A stretch of DNA of 64,000 nucleotides from Candidatus Contendibacter sp. (GCA_029624675.1 JARSSP010000015.1:62001-126000); one strand, 5' to 3'. Shown: positions 23,667 through 33,377, counted from the stretch's first letter. A program made the numbers and translations. The notes: a model not told the origin generated them from the sequence alone.

Positions 23667-24494
23667 ATGAACATCACCTCCTATTTCGCCAAGGACCTGT
23701 TCCAGGGCAAGACCGTGTTCATCACCGGCGGCAGCAGCGGGATCAATCTCGGCATCGCCCGCAATTTCGCGGCGGTCGGGGCGAATCTCGGCATCGTCGG
23801 CCGCGCCCAGGAGAAGCTCGACGCGGCGGCGGCGGAATTGCGGGCGCTCGGCGCCCAGGTCTCGGCGCATTCCGCCGACGTGCGCGACTATCCGGCGCTG
23901 GAAGGCGCGATGCAACGCTGCCGCGAGGAACTGGGGCCGATTCACACCCTGGTGTGCGGCGCGGCGGGCAATTTCCCCCTGGCCGCCGAACGGATCAGCC
24001 CCAACGGCTTCAAGTCGGTGATCGACATCGACCTGCTCGGCAGCTTCCACACCTGCCGGGCGGCGTTCGAGCAACTGAAGGAAACGCGCGGCAACATCAT
24101 CTTCATCTCGGCGGGCCAGGCGTTCATGCCGTATGCGTTCCAGGCGCACGTCGGCGCGGCCAAGGCCGGCATCGACAACCTGATGCGCAATCTGGCGCTG
24201 GAATGGGGCCGGTTCGGCATCCGTTGCAACAGCATCGCGCCCGGCCCCATCGAGGGCACCGAGGGCGTGCGCCGGCTGGTGCCCGAGGGCAGCGTCGACA
24301 AGCTGAAGCGGATGATCCCGCTGGGCCGCTTCGGCACGCCGGACGACATCGGGCAGCTCAGCGTGTTCCTGGCCTCGCCGCTGGCGGCCTACATCACCGG
24401 GACGCTGATCGTCGCCGACGGCGGCCAAAATCTGCCCGGCTCCGGGGCGTGGACGCAGATGGTGCTGGCGGAGATGGCGAAGGCGAAAGGTTAG
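23667..24494 (+). CDS. SDR oxidoreductase of the peroxisomal 2,4-dienoyl-CoA reductase type
   Basis: The 275-residue product is a short-chain dehydrogenase with cofactor motif TGGSSGINLGIA, then CGAAGNFPL and IIFISAGQAF. In the active-site helix the usual YxxxK is replaced by VGAAK (AHVGAAKAGIDNLMR), and NSIAPGPIEGTEGVRRL follows. Both features are typical of DECR2-like 2,4-dienoyl-CoA reductases, which lack the canonical Tyr. The likely role is NADPH-dependent reduction of 2,4-dienoyl-CoA during breakdown of unsaturated fatty acids, complementing fadI and fadJ. AAAGGAAGCGCC precedes the ATG. It is divergent from the flavoprotein gene, with 142 bp between. Confidence 0.82.
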   Translation: MNITSYFAKDLFQGKTVFITGGSSGINLGIARNFAAVGANLGIVGRAQEKLDAAAAELRALGAQVSAHSADVRDYPALEGAMQRCREELGPIHTLVCGAAGNFPLAAERISPNGFKSVIDIDLLGSFHTCRAAFEQLKETRGNIIFISAGQAFMPYAFQAHVGAAKAGIDNLMRNLALEWGRFGIRCNSIAPGPIEGTEGVRRLVPEGSVDKLKRMIPLGRFGTPDDIGQLSVFLASPLAAYITGTLIVADGGQNLPGSGAWTQMVLAEMAKAKG

Positions 24495-24538
24495 AAATAC
24501 GTAACCATTCAGATCTCCTAATGATTTCGCCTCGTATG

Positions 24539-24669
24539 GATGGGTTTCGTTCCTCAACCCATCCTACAACCCATTGTTTTTCGTAGGATGGGTTGAGCGT
24601 AGCGAAACCCATCGCCTACAACCCATTAGTTTTTCGTAGGATGGGTTGAGCGTAGCGAAACCCATCGCC
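24539..24669. repeat. Cluster of palindromic GATGGGTTTCGCT-type repeats
   Basis: Two near-identical 52/53-bp units (24565-24616 and 24617-24669) each contain TAGGATGGGTTGAGCGTAGC followed by GAAACCCATCG. A degenerate inverted part lies at 24539-24564. Each unit is a dyad (GATGGGTT/AACCCATC). This is the kind of interspersed repeat common in gammaproteobacterial intergenic DNA. It fills most of the 347-bp gap before the debranching enzyme gene, and the rest shows no gene. Confidence 0.8.
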
Positions 24670-24841
24670 GCGCGGGACGAGGGGGTCTGAACGCTGGCGG
24701 GAATACCCGCCGCGCGCCCTTCTCCTCCGCCACGTTCTTCCCCGCGAAATCCGGTCCGGCTGGACAGAACGAACGAGGGGAATGATCATGTTCGTCATTC
24801 CTCCCCACCCTGATCAGCAGAGTCTCTCGCGGAGAAACCGA

Positions 24842-26881
24842 ATGCGGAGCGAATTACCGGATTTCATTCGCTGTGGCCGGGCGTTATGCGGCGATCTGGC
24901 GCAGGCGGAACGGCGCGAATGGTGGTTGGCGAACGGGCTGGGCGGTTACGCCGCCGGCACCGTGGCCGGCACCCTGACCCGGCGTTATCACGGTCTGCTG
25001 ATCGCGCCGACGCGGTCGCCGCTGGAGCGCCGGCTGATCTTCGCCAAGGCCGACGCCACCCTGGTGGACGACGACGCGCGGGACATTCCGCTGTTCGGCA
25101 ACCGCTGGGCCGGCGGCGTGGTGCATCCGGCGGGGCATGTCCATCTGGAGTCGTTCCGGCTGGAGGGGCGGATGCCGGTCTGGCGTTTCGCGGTGGGCGA
25201 TATCGTCCTGGAACAACGCATCTGGCTGGAACCGGGCGCGAACACCACCTACGTCGCCTGGCGGCTGATGACGGCGAGCGCGGGCCACGACCTGCGCTTG
25301 CAAGTCCGTCTGCTGGTGAACGGCCGCGATCATCATGCCCGCACTCGGATGGACGATTTCCAGCCGGTGCTGGAGGCGCCCGATCCGGCGCTGCGGCGGG
25401 TTCGGACCGATCACTTCACCCTGCGCTTGTGGGCGGTGGGCGGCGTCATCGCGGACGACGTGAGCTGGTTCGAGAATTTCGACCTGCCGGTGGAGCACGA
25501 GCGCGGCCTGGCCCACCGTGACCATCATCTCAGCCTGGGCAAGGCGATGCTGACGCTGCAACCCGGCGTCTGGACCGGCGTGGTCGCCAGCTTGCACGAG
25601 GACGTTTCCCTGGATTTCGCGGCGGCGCTACGGCGGTTTCTGGATCGCGACGCGGAACTATTGACCCAAGCCGAGGCGCGGGTGCCGGAACTGCGGGCCG
25701 CGCCGGACTGGGTGCGGCAACTGGCGCTGGCGGCCGACAGCTTCCTGTTTGCCCGGCCGCTCCCCGACCTGCCGGAGGGCGAGTCGGTAATCGCCGGCTA
25801 TCCCTGGTTCGGCGACTGGGGCCGCGACACCATGATCGCCCTGCCGGGACTGACCCTGGCCACCGGGCGAAGCGAGACCGCCCGTCGCATCCTGCTGACC
25901 TTCGCCCGCTTCGCCGACCGGGGCATGTTGCCCAACCTGTTTCCCGCCGCCGCCGAACCGCTGGCCTACAACACCGCCGACGCCGCGCTGTGGTACGTCG
26001 AGGCGTGGCGGGCCTACGTGGAGGCCAGCGCCGATACCGAAACCCTGGCCGAGGTATTCGCGGTCTTGCAGGAAATCATCGCCTGGCACGCCGCCGGAAC
26101 CCGCTACGGCATCGGATTGGACGAGGCCGACGGTTTGCTGCGCGCCGGCGAACCCGGAACCCAACTGACCTGGATGGACGCCAAGGTCGACGACTGGGTG
26201 GTGACGCCGCGCGTCGGCAAGCCGGTGGAAATCAACGCGCTCTGGTACAACGCGCTGCGGAGCGTGGCCGGGTTCGCCCGCCAACTCGGCCGGTCCCCGG
26301 CGTTTTACGACGATCTGGCCGACCAGGCCCGGCAGGGTTTTCATCGCTTCGTCAAACCGGACGGCGAGGGATTGTTCGACGTGTTGGACGGCCCCGACGG
26401 CGACGACGCCCGCATCCGCCCGAACCAGATTCTCGCCGTCAGTTTGCGCCACAGCCCGCTCGACCTCGTGACCCAGCGGGCGGTGGTGCGGTTGTGCGGG
26501 CGGGAACTGCTGACTTCTTACGGCCTGCGTTCGCTGGCGCCGCGCCATCCCGAATTTCGGCCCTATTACCATGGCGATGTCCGGGAACGGGACGGCGGCT
26601 ATCATCAGGGGCCAGCCTGGGCCTGGTTGCTAGGCCATTACGCTCTGGCCGACCATCGCGTGCACGGTCAGGCGGCGGCGGCGCAAGCCTGGCTGGAACC
26701 GATCCGCGATCATCTGCTGGATGCCGGCCTGGGCACGGTCAGCGAGATTTTCGACGGTGCGCCGCCGCATCTTCCCCGTGGCACGCCGGCGCAGGCCTGG
26801 TCGGTGGCCTGCGTGCTGGAAGCCTGGCAACGGCTGGAACGGCTCAAAGGTGAGACGGGTTCCCTACCGCCGCCGGGCTGA
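24842..26881 (+). CDS. Amylo-alpha-1,6-glucosidase (glycogen debranching enzyme, GH133 type)
   Basis: The 679-residue product has the N-terminal bacterial GDE domain (EWWLANGLGGYAAGTVAGTLTRRYHGLL) and the (alpha/alpha)6 catalytic domain: GYPWFGDWGRDTMIALPGL, FADRGMLPNLFP, YNTADAALWYVEA, LTWMDAKVDDWVVTPR, KPVEINALWYNAL and DGGYHQGPAWAWLLGHYA. It hydrolyses alpha-1,6 branch points or stubs of glycogen in the cytoplasm. The ATG at 24842 follows CGGAGAAACCGA; an upstream ATG at 24782 would add 20 residues without family similarity. It is convergent with the Res-like gene. Together with the carbohydrate-binding-like protein it suggests active glycogen metabolism. Confidence 0.92.
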   Translation: MRSELPDFIRCGRALCGDLAQAERREWWLANGLGGYAAGTVAGTLTRRYHGLLIAPTRSPLERRLIFAKADATLVDDDARDIPLFGNRWAGGVVHPAGHVHLESFRLEGRMPVWRFAVGDIVLEQRIWLEPGANTTYVAWRLMTASAGHDLRLQVRLLVNGRDHHARTRMDDFQPVLEAPDPALRRVRTDHFTLRLWAVGGVIADDVSWFENFDLPVEHERGLAHRDHHLSLGKAMLTLQPGVWTGVVASLHEDVSLDFAAALRRFLDRDAELLTQAEARVPELRAAPDWVRQLALAADSFLFARPLPDLPEGESVIAGYPWFGDWGRDTMIALPGLTLATGRSETARRILLTFARFADRGMLPNLFPAAAEPLAYNTADAALWYVEAWRAYVEASADTETLAEVFAVLQEIIAWHAAGTRYGIGLDEADGLLRAGEPGTQLTWMDAKVDDWVVTPRVGKPVEINALWYNALRSVAGFARQLGRSPAFYDDLADQARQGFHRFVKPDGEGLFDVLDGPDGDDARIRPNQILAVSLRHSPLDLVTQRAVVRLCGRELLTSYGLRSLAPRHPEFRPYYHGDVRERDGGYHQGPAWAWLLGHYALADHRVHGQAAAAQAWLEPIRDHLLDAGLGTVSEIFDGAPPHLPRGTPAQAWSVACVLEAWQRLERLKGETGSLPPPG

Positions 26882-26889
26882 AACCCGCC

Positions 26890-29800
26890 TCAACAGCGGG
26901 CGGCGGGCGCAGTCGGGTTGTGTAGGAAAGCCCGAATCTCGTCGATCACCCGCTGTGGGTCCTTGCAGGCATGGAATGCCCATTGCCCAAGTTGGCCCCA
27001 GTAGTTCACCGCGCTGACCCAGCGCCGCGCCGCCTGATGCTTGGCCCGGTCCCGCTCGCGTTCCTCGCCCTTGATTTCCAGCAACAGCGTCACCTCGTTG
27101 CTCAAGCGCACGACGAAATCGGGAAAATAGGCGTGGACGACGCCGAGATATTCGTAGGGAATCGAGAGTTCCAGATGGTCGTTGCGGGCGTAGAACGCGA
27201 CGAGATCCCGCGCCTGCTCCAGTCGAAACACCGCCGCCTGCTCCCAGGAATCGGTGTCGGCAACCACCTGGTTGACGTGGCTGCGAATGGTCGGCACGCA
27301 GGGGCGGGTAGTTTTGAAATTCACCTCGGCGGTGGAGCCGATGGGTTGGTAGCGATTCAGCCGGGGCAATAACGGCGGTTCGCCGCTGGCCGCGTCCGGT
27401 TCGATGGCGGCGGTCAGGCGTTCGACGATGCGGCGCACGTAGATTTCCAAACCCAGTTCGCAAGGATGGCAACCCCGGAAATCGACCTTGCGGGCGATGT
27501 ACTCGTCCACGATGCGGTAAACCTGGGGAAAGAGCTGGTGACGGCCTTGCAGCTTGAGCTTCGGCGTCGCGCCCTCGATGCCTTCGCTCAACGCGGCGGT
27601 CACCAGCCGGGCAATTTCGAACTGGATGGTTTGCGGGTGGGTGCTGGCGTAATAGGCTTCCCGATCCTGGGTGGCGGTGTCGAAGCCGCCAGCCACGGAC
27701 GGAGCGCCGACCTGATAGCCGACCTGCGGTTTGACGAAAACCGCCGTGGGCGTCGCGTCGGGCGCCAGCACCAGTTTTTCGATGGCTGCAACGTCGGCTT
27801 TGATCGCGTTCTGGCGCAGCGCGAAGGCATAGCCTTCCACGATGGGAAAGCGGATTTCGTAATGCCGGCGGGCGTCGTCCGCATGGACGTGATTCTTCGG
27901 CTTGTCCTCCGGCGCGGCGGCGGACGTGGAGCGGCCCCGAAATGGAATCACCGAGAACGGCACGCCGTAAATGTCCACGTATTCCTCGGTCAGCAAGCCG
28001 GTGGCCGGATCGACTGCGTAATCCATCCGCCGCAAGCCGCGCCCGACCACCTGCTCGCACAGCAATTGGCTGCCGAAGGCGCGCAAGCCCAGAATGTGGG
28101 TCACATTGCTAGCGTCCCAGCCCTCGGTGAGCATCTGCACCGACACCACGCAGCGGATTTGTTCCCCCGGCTGGCCCGGCTTGCCGACCGTGTCCACGAT
28201 CCGCCGCAGCGTTTCGGCCGCGTCCTGGCGGGAGGTCTTAGCGTCTTCCGACTCAGCCTCGGCCAGTAGTTTGGAGTCGATGCGCAGCGTCGGCCGGAAA
28301 CCCTCGCGGTTGGCGAACAGTGCGGGGAACAGTTGGCCAGCGCCGAAGGTGGTTCGGGTCTTGGATTTCTTCTTTCCGGTTGCCTCGTCGTCGTCGTTCT
28401 GGTCGACGACTTCCACCGTTTCCTCGCCGGAGAGGTTCCGGTAGAACAGTTCGGCGATGGCGGTATTGTCGGCGACGACGATCAGGACCGGCGGAATGTG
28501 CTCCTGTCCGGGTTTGGCGGCTTGCAAGTATTCGAAGCGTTCTTTCCACTGGCTCGCCAGCGTGATCAGCGCGTCTTGCGCTTCCCGCCACACCGCGTCG
28601 GGTTTGGGTTTGCCGCCCGGCAGCTTTTCGCCCGGCTGGAGGCCGGCGACGATGGCTTGCCACAGGCGGAAGAATTTCGGCTCGGGCCGGCCGGTGGTGT
28701 CGGAAACCGGCAAGCGGGGAATCTTGACGATGCCCGATTCGATGGCGTCCACCAGCCCGAAATCGGCCACCAGCCAGGGAAAGGGCGAACCTTCGATGGT
28801 GCCGCTACCGGCCAGATAGAACGGCGTGGCGGACAGATCGACCACGAACCGAATCCCGCACGCCCGGTTGATGCGGTCCAGCCCGGCGATCCAGACGGTG
28901 GCTTCCTCGCGCTCGGCCTTTTCCTCGGTGGAGAGTTTCTCGTTTCCCGCCAGCAGTTTCGGGCGATAGGCGTGGTGCGCTTCGTCGTTGAGCACCATGA
29001 GCGGCGCGCGGTCGTACAAATCGCCCAGCACCCGCCGGGCGAAGGCGTCGGCGCTTTCCTCGCCCTTGTCCACCACGGCGTAGCTCTTGCCGCTTTCGAC
29101 GTGTGGACCTTCCGGGGCGAACTTGTGCCAGTTGCCGATCAACACCCTGCCCTTTTTCAATTCCGGCACGAGCGGCGCGGGCACGAGGTCGAAGGTCTGG
29201 TAGTAGCTGTCCTCTCGGTCGGTGCGCAACACCTGCAAGCGTTCGTAAATGGTCAGATTGGGGCAGACCACCAGCACGGCGTGGGGAAAGCGGTCGTCGC
29301 CGGGCGCGCGGCCCCGGTTGCAGAAAGCCCAGGCGATCAGCATCGCCATGACCACGGTCTTGCCGCTGCCAGTCGCCATCTTGCAACCGTAGCGGCGCAG
29401 CGGCGGCAGGCCGGGTTCGTTTGGTTGATCCACCAGCGTCGGGAACACCTTCGGTTCCCGCTCCCGCACGAACGCTGGTTTGCCGCCCTCGGTCAATGCC
29501 CGGAAATCGTCCGGTGAGAGCTTGGGTTTGAAGCCGGGATGCTTGCCGGCGGCGAGAATTTCGTTGAGGTAGATGACCGTTTCCACCGCTTCGCGCTGGC
29601 AAAAGAACAGGCGGCGGGGCCGGTCGGCGCGCGACCAGTGCGCCAGCAGTTGCCGGGTGACGGGCGTAGCGTTGCGGTAGTTCGCCTCGCGCCAGCGTTT
29701 CACGTCCTCGCGCAGCAGGTTAACCAGCGGCAGATCGTCGCGTTCTTCCTCGGCCAGCAGCGCCAGTTGGGCCGAGCCGGTGCGCTGGGTCTTGTACCAG

Positions 29801-29967
29801 TACGACGCCGGGCGGCGGCCGGTTTCCTGGCGCGCGTCGCCGGTTTGCGTGTCGTAGACCCAGTGCCGGTCCGGCTCCGCGAACGGGCTGCACAGGATCG
29901 GCTTGGCGACTGGCTGGATGGGGATTTCGGTTTGTTCGGCCAGCGGTAAAGGTTTTCTCGCCATCAT
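26890..29967 (-). CDS. Res-like helicase-nuclease (BPTD_3080-type restriction endonuclease)
   Basis: The 1025-residue product has a DEAD/DEAH motor with Walker A MATGSGKTVV (about 197-206), VLVVCPNLTIYERLQVL and motif II NDEAHHAYR (about 327-335). The second RecA part has VSVQMLTEGWDASNVTHILGLR and QVVGRGLRR. Near the C-terminus FPDFVVRLSNEVTLLLEIKG supplies a PD-(D/E)xK nuclease core. Layout and size fit the type III-like restriction family annotated as BPTD_3080. It is separated from its presumed methyltransferase partner (30294-33377) by a UPF0175 gene on the same strand. The set would protect against unmodified foreign DNA. Confidence 0.88.
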   Translation of the reverse strand: MMARKPLPLAEQTEIPIQPVAKPILCSPFAEPDRHWVYDTQTGDARQETGRRPASYWYKTQRTGSAQLALLAEEERDDLPLVNLLREDVKRWREANYRNATPVTRQLLAHWSRADRPRRLFFCQREAVETVIYLNEILAAGKHPGFKPKLSPDDFRALTEGGKPAFVREREPKVFPTLVDQPNEPGLPPLRRYGCKMATGSGKTVVMAMLIAWAFCNRGRAPGDDRFPHAVLVVCPNLTIYERLQVLRTDREDSYYQTFDLVPAPLVPELKKGRVLIGNWHKFAPEGPHVESGKSYAVVDKGEESADAFARRVLGDLYDRAPLMVLNDEAHHAYRPKLLAGNEKLSTEEKAEREEATVWIAGLDRINRACGIRFVVDLSATPFYLAGSGTIEGSPFPWLVADFGLVDAIESGIVKIPRLPVSDTTGRPEPKFFRLWQAIVAGLQPGEKLPGGKPKPDAVWREAQDALITLASQWKERFEYLQAAKPGQEHIPPVLIVVADNTAIAELFYRNLSGEETVEVVDQNDDDEATGKKKSKTRTTFGAGQLFPALFANREGFRPTLRIDSKLLAEAESEDAKTSRQDAAETLRRIVDTVGKPGQPGEQIRCVVSVQMLTEGWDASNVTHILGLRAFGSQLLCEQVVGRGLRRMDYAVDPATGLLTEEYVDIYGVPFSVIPFRGRSTSAAAPEDKPKNHVHADDARRHYEIRFPIVEGYAFALRQNAIKADVAAIEKLVLAPDATPTAVFVKPQVGYQVGAPSVAGGFDTATQDREAYYASTHPQTIQFEIARLVTAALSEGIEGATPKLKLQGRHQLFPQVYRIVDEYIARKVDFRGCHPCELGLEIYVRRIVERLTAAIEPDAASGEPPLLPRLNRYQPIGSTAEVNFKTTRPCVPTIRSHVNQVVADTDSWEQAAVFRLEQARDLVAFYARNDHLELSIPYEYLGVVHAYFPDFVVRLSNEVTLLLEIKGEERERDRAKHQAARRWVSAVNYWGQLGQWAFHACKDPQRVIDEIRAFLHNPTAPAARC

Positions 29968-30020
29968 TCCCCCGCTTGGGTTAGCACGTCGCGAACCAGC
30001 GATTCCGATAGCCAGATATT

Positions 30021-30284
30021 CTAATGATCAGAGCTTTTACCAAGTGCATTCGCCACATCCTCGGCCAATTCCTCAGGAGGAGTCTGAATCGGTGAAACAC
30101 CGTAGCGATGCAAACTCATGATGAAATCGACCCGTTCCATTCCCGCCAATCGGGCTGCATAACCCGACGAAAGTTTGCCCATCTCAAACAGTTTCACCGC
30201 CATAGCCATTCGAGCTTCCCGCTCGAATTCGTCGCGGCTCATTTGCATGGCGTCCGGCAGCAAATCCGGGTATTCCACGATCAT
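30021..30284 (-). CDS. UPF0175 family small protein (antitoxin-like)
   Basis: The 87-residue product has the UPF0175 pattern: EFEREARMAMAVKLFEMGKLSSGYAARLAGMERVDFIMSLHRYGVSP, a helix-turn-helix-like antitoxin core. Family members often pair with a PIN-like DUF3368 toxin; none is present here. It lies 9 bp behind the methyltransferase stop and 53 bp before the Res-like gene. It may regulate this restriction operon or be a leftover antitoxin. Which of these holds cannot be told from sequence. Confidence 0.8.
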   Translation of the reverse strand: MIVEYPDLLPDAMQMSRDEFEREARMAMAVKLFEMGKLSSGYAARLAGMERVDFIMSLHRYGVSPIQTPPEELAEDVANALGKSSDH

Positions 30285-30293
30285 TTGTATGAT

Positions 30294-33200
30294 TCAACCT
30301 CCGCTTCGGTATTTTCCAGGCTCATCCAACCGATGCACCCGCATGACTTCGTTGCCGCGCGGGTCGATGACCTTGACCGCCACCCGCCGGTTCGGGCCAG
30401 CGGCGAAGGGCAGCGACACGGCGCCGGACAACGCGGCGAAGGCGGATTCGTCCACCACGGTTTTGAGCGCACGAGCGAGTTTGTCCCAGGCGCTTTTGTC
30501 GGGGAAGAAGGCTTGGGTGATGCAGAAGGTCCGGCCGTCGTAGTCGGAATCGACGAACCAGGCCGCGACCTTGTCGATGCGGGTGGCGAGAATGGCGTTA
30601 TCCACCGGGTTGTAGATGTCCACGCCTTCCAGGGTGACGGTGAACAGACCGTCGGGGGTTTGGTCGAGCCGGGTGCGCGGGCTGCCGAACACGGTGAACA
30701 GTTGGGCGTTGGGTGTGTCTTTCAGCAGTCCGCCCATGTTCACGTCGGGGCGAATGTGGGCGAGATGGCAACGCACCCGCGGGTTGGGGTCGTCTTGGAT
30801 GAGCGCCTGCGCCGCCGCGTCGAAGGAAAAGCCGGCCACGACCAAATCTTCGTACACGCGCCGCCGATAGGCTTGGGTCAGGGCGTTTTCCACCTGCCAC
30901 GCGGTGACGGGACCGAATTCCGGGCCGATGGTGACGGCGACCTGGCGCGGCGGACCGTCGTCGTTCGACCATTCGCCCTCGGCGTGCAGGAAGTCCTCGC
31001 CGATGGGCGACAGGCGGGCGAACGCGGCGGTTTTGTTGTTGGGGAAACGCACGCCGTCCTGCGCCAGCAGGCGGATCATGCGGTCGAGAAAAGCCTCGGC
31101 GTTTTGCGGCGCATCGGCGGCATCAAACCTATCCAGTTCGTCCGCGACGCCTTCGATGGGCGAATCGTCGTGCAAGTTTTGCTCGGCGGGCATCACCGCT
31201 TCGACCGTGAACGGGCCGGACACCCGCACCACGTTGCGCCGAATGCCCGGTTTGTCCACCAGTTCTTCGTTGTCGGCATTGGCGGCGATGGCGGCGTTGA
31301 TTTCGTCCATCTTGGCCCGCCACGCAGCGCGGTAATCGGTCAGTGCGGTTTGCAATGCTTCCGGCCAGTCGGGATCGGCGTCGAACGGCACTTCCCATTC
31401 GTACCAGCCGACAAAGCGAGCATCGACGGTCAGTTTGACTTTGGGATCACGGTGGGCGGGCGGCAACAGCCAGCGGCGGCGGTCGGCTTCGGTGATGGCT
31501 TTCTTGCCTTCGGTTTTTTCCTTGGCGGCGAGTTTGGCGGCGAGTTTTGTTCGCAGGTTCTCGCAGCCGACCAGCGCCGCGTTCAGCGCCGCTAACTTCT
31601 CGTCGAGAATAGGCTGATGCTTGGCGAAAATGGGATCAAGCGCGGCATTCTGGGCGATGGATTTAAGGGTGATGTGCGGGACGGTTTCGCAATCCAGCGT
31701 CGCCAGACCGGCCATCACGCCGCTGCCGTCCTTGAGCCACGCCCCGTTGGGATTGCGCCGCAAATCCTCCTCGTTGACGGGCCGCAACTGGTAGTAATCG
31801 AACTTGGCGGTGATGAGCCGCTGGCGGGCCAGCGCCAGCGCGACGCGGGAGGTGTCGATGGTGATCCAGCGCCGGCCCCATTGCTCGGCGACGTAGGCGG
31901 TGGTGCCGGAACCGCAGGTCGGATCGAGAACCAGATCGCCGGGGGCGGTGGTCATCAGGAGGCAGCGGGCGATAACCCTAGCGGATGTTTGAACAACGTA
32001 AACTTTATCTTCGGAGCGGCTAGAAAATCTGGCGTCAGTCCAAAAATTTGAAAGCGGCTTAACTGGAAAATCTTCAAGGAACCGTACATAACTAACCATC
32101 CGACCGCGCTTCTCGATCCTGCCCGCGCCAATCAAACGCCCCATCCCTTCTATACTAGTTTTCCAAAAACCCGTTATCGGTCTATAGGTTTCTCCATTAA
32201 AATCAACTGGAAAGTTACCTGGGGGTCTTTGCGAAACAATATTGTCTTGGCGATAGCTTCGAGCGCCATCCGGCCAAACTCCCACGTTTTGTTCTTCCTC
32301 CAATGTCATCCGTCGTCGTACATAGCCGCTCAATTCCAAGCGATTGTATTCAGAGGTTCCTGCATCCGAACTGGCTTTTTCCAGCCAAAGAGCCTGATAT
32401 TTCATCTCCGGCAAATTTTTACCGTACCAGAGCAAATAATCGCAAACAGATGGTAATAAGTTGTCTTCTTGCGCTGAAGTTTTGACTATCGTGATAATTG
32501 AAACAAAATTCTCCGCTCCAAACACCTCATCCATCACGCATCGCACCCGATGCAAATTCTCGTCGGAAATCTGCACGAAGATGGAACCGGAATCGGCCAG
32601 CAACTCCTTCGCCACCATCAGCCGGTCGCGCAGATACGCCAGATAGGAATGCACGCCCAGCGTCCAGGTATCGCGGTACGCCTTCACCATTTCCGGCTCG
32701 CGGGTCAGGTCGGATTCCTTGTCCTTCACGTCGCGCTTGCCGACTTCCGGCTGAAAATTCGAGGCGAACTTGATCCCGTAAGGCGGATCGACGTAGATCA
32801 TCTGCACCCGCCCGGCCACGTCCTCCCGCCGGGCCAGCGACGCCATCACTTGCAGGGAATCGCCCAGAATCATCCGGTTCGCCCAATCGATGTCGTGCTG
32901 ATAAAACTGAACGGCTTCCCGATAGCTCAACTGCGGATCGGCGAACAAATCGCGCTGCACGTCCTGCCGGGCCGCGACCTTGACGATGGCCTGCGCGGCG
33001 ATGCGCTCGTGAATGTGCAACGCCACCGGCTCCACTTCAAAAAACCGCTGCTCCCGCTTGCCCGCCCACTCCAACCACGGCTGCCGATCCCGCAGCGCCT
33101 CGGCCAATAGCCGCGCTTCCTGCTCGGTCAACGCCCGTTGCCGCGCGGTTTCCAGCAATTCTGGTACGCGATCCGCCGCCCCGCTGGCATCGAAGCGCAA

Positions 33201-33377
33201 CAGCGGCGGCCGGTGCGGATCGTAGTCGTAGCGGATGCGCTTCGGCTCGGCCAACTTGCCCTGCGCCGCCAATCCCGCCGGCGGAATGTTCTTGCGCGCC
33301 GCGTCGAACCGATAATCGGCGACGGGTTCGGGCGGATCGGACAGCGGGGTTACGGTTTTCCTGACGCGGGGGGCCAT
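30294..33377 (-). CDS. Site-specific DNA methyltransferase (type III Mod-like, 1027 aa)
   Basis: The product has the beta-class amino-methyltransferase layout: catalytic DPPYG (197-201) precedes the AdoMet-binding segment DPTCGSGTTAYVAEQW (485-500). Between them lies a more AT-rich stretch that would be the target recognition domain. A C-terminal half of about 500 residues follows, with an acidic/charged helix and beta-rich end, unusually long for Mod. It should methylate adenine in the recognition site of the Res-like nuclease encoded downstream. The ATG at 33377 follows AAGGAGAAC; an upstream ATG at 33482 runs into tenA's promoter region. It is divergent from tenA. Confidence 0.87.
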   Translation of the reverse strand: MAPRVRKTVTPLSDPPEPVADYRFDAARKNIPPAGLAAQGKLAEPKRIRYDYDPHRPPLLRFDASGAADRVPELLETARQRALTEQEARLLAEALRDRQPWLEWAGKREQRFFEVEPVALHIHERIAAQAIVKVAARQDVQRDLFADPQLSYREAVQFYQHDIDWANRMILGDSLQVMASLARREDVAGRVQMIYVDPPYGIKFASNFQPEVGKRDVKDKESDLTREPEMVKAYRDTWTLGVHSYLAYLRDRLMVAKELLADSGSIFVQISDENLHRVRCVMDEVFGAENFVSIITIVKTSAQEDNLLPSVCDYLLWYGKNLPEMKYQALWLEKASSDAGTSEYNRLELSGYVRRRMTLEEEQNVGVWPDGARSYRQDNIVSQRPPGNFPVDFNGETYRPITGFWKTSIEGMGRLIGAGRIEKRGRMVSYVRFLEDFPVKPLSNFWTDARFSSRSEDKVYVVQTSARVIARCLLMTTAPGDLVLDPTCGSGTTAYVAEQWGRRWITIDTSRVALALARQRLITAKFDYYQLRPVNEEDLRRNPNGAWLKDGSGVMAGLATLDCETVPHITLKSIAQNAALDPIFAKHQPILDEKLAALNAALVGCENLRTKLAAKLAAKEKTEGKKAITEADRRRWLLPPAHRDPKVKLTVDARFVGWYEWEVPFDADPDWPEALQTALTDYRAAWRAKMDEINAAIAANADNEELVDKPGIRRNVVRVSGPFTVEAVMPAEQNLHDDSPIEGVADELDRFDAADAPQNAEAFLDRMIRLLAQDGVRFPNNKTAAFARLSPIGEDFLHAEGEWSNDDGPPRQVAVTIGPEFGPVTAWQVENALTQAYRRRVYEDLVVAGFSFDAAAQALIQDDPNPRVRCHLAHIRPDVNMGGLLKDTPNAQLFTVFGSPRTRLDQTPDGLFTVTLEGVDIYNPVDNAILATRIDKVAAWFVDSDYDGRTFCITQAFFPDKSAWDKLARALKTVVDESAFAALSGAVSLPFAAGPNRRVAVKVIDPRGNEVMRVHRLDEPGKYRSGG

